Below, in pieces: positions 63,997-64,000 of a DNA stretch of 64,000 nt. Position 1 is the stretch's first letter, and each line of letters opens with the position of its first letter. Under the pieces are notes generated by a model. It had not been told where the DNA came from and searched no databases. It worked only from the letters and a program-made list of their open reading frames with translations. This stretch comes from Aureibacter tunicatorum (GTDB lineage: Bacteria; Bacteroidota; Bacteroidia; Cytophagales; Cyclobacteriaceae), in NCBI RefSeq assembly GCF_036492635.1, contig NZ_AP025305.1, positions 1,922,001 through 1,986,000 on the forward strand. The letters run 5' to 3'. Position numbers and translations under genes: made by a program.

Positions 63997-64000
63997 ATTT

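Overview
The window looks like a chromosomal segment of a low-GC marine-type Bacteroidota, most likely a member of the Cytophagales/Flammeovirgaceae side of the phylum (inference). The signs are two secreted giants that end in type IX secretion sorting domains, GEVED domains, lipoproteins with an acidic run after the lipid-attached Cys, LytS/LytTR regulation, DUF4924 and DUF2461 proteins, very few Shine-Dalgarno sites, and promoter-like TAnnTTTG boxes. No phage, insertion sequence, CRISPR array or rRNA operon was seen.

Layout. 1-2.5 kb: the 3' end of a T9SS-exported GEVED/PKD protein and a surface-type lipoprotein. 2.5-6.8 kb: a compact four-gene cassette with a VioB-like ferritin-domain protein, a 223-residue cysteine-rich protein with regularly spaced Cys motifs, a DUF692 multinuclear non-heme iron oxidase (MNIO) and its DUF2063 partner. 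This is the best candidate in the window for an undescribed system: a ribosomally made, oxidatively modified, probably metal-binding product with an extra di-iron-type protein. 7.3-13.3 kb: gltBD glutamate synthase. 13.4-25.2 kb, minus strand: a lipoprotein and a 3595-residue M6 metalloprotease/NHL/repeat T9SS protein. 25.8-33.4 kb: a five-gene RND efflux and LytS/LytTR two-component operon. 33.4-36.2 kb, minus strand: an alpha/beta hydrolase and dxs. 36.4-36.7 kb: three tandem tRNA-Leu(CAA) genes.

36.85-50.7 kb is mostly housekeeping: scpA from a TTG start, a flippase-like membrane protein, DUF2461, a small secreted protein, a 572-residue protein with a nucleoside-phosphorylase-like end, a voltage-gated K+ channel, a cupin/PMI-like protein, DUF4924, lepA, surE and an outer-membrane propeller/barrel protein with an HEFRH motif. 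50.66-57.3 kb: a possible 33-residue membrane peptide, then a partial complex I cluster in the order nuoI-J-H-K-L. Its NuoI carries a 450-residue tail built on ten 35-residue charged repeats. 57.4-64 kb: a DEAD-box helicase, a small secreted protein, dps, a HAD protein with an Asp-to-Asn change, a fatty acid hydroxylase, a DCC-family thiol protein, bioB and a coiled-coil lipoprotein.

The genes form functional groups: nitrogen assimilation (gltBD), envelope export and efflux (T9SS cargo, RND pump with its own sensor), respiration (nuo), metal and oxidative stress (MNIO cassette, dps) and cofactor synthesis (dxs, bioB). Many gene ends carry clear hairpin terminators, listed separately. All family names come from reading motifs; no database search was run.
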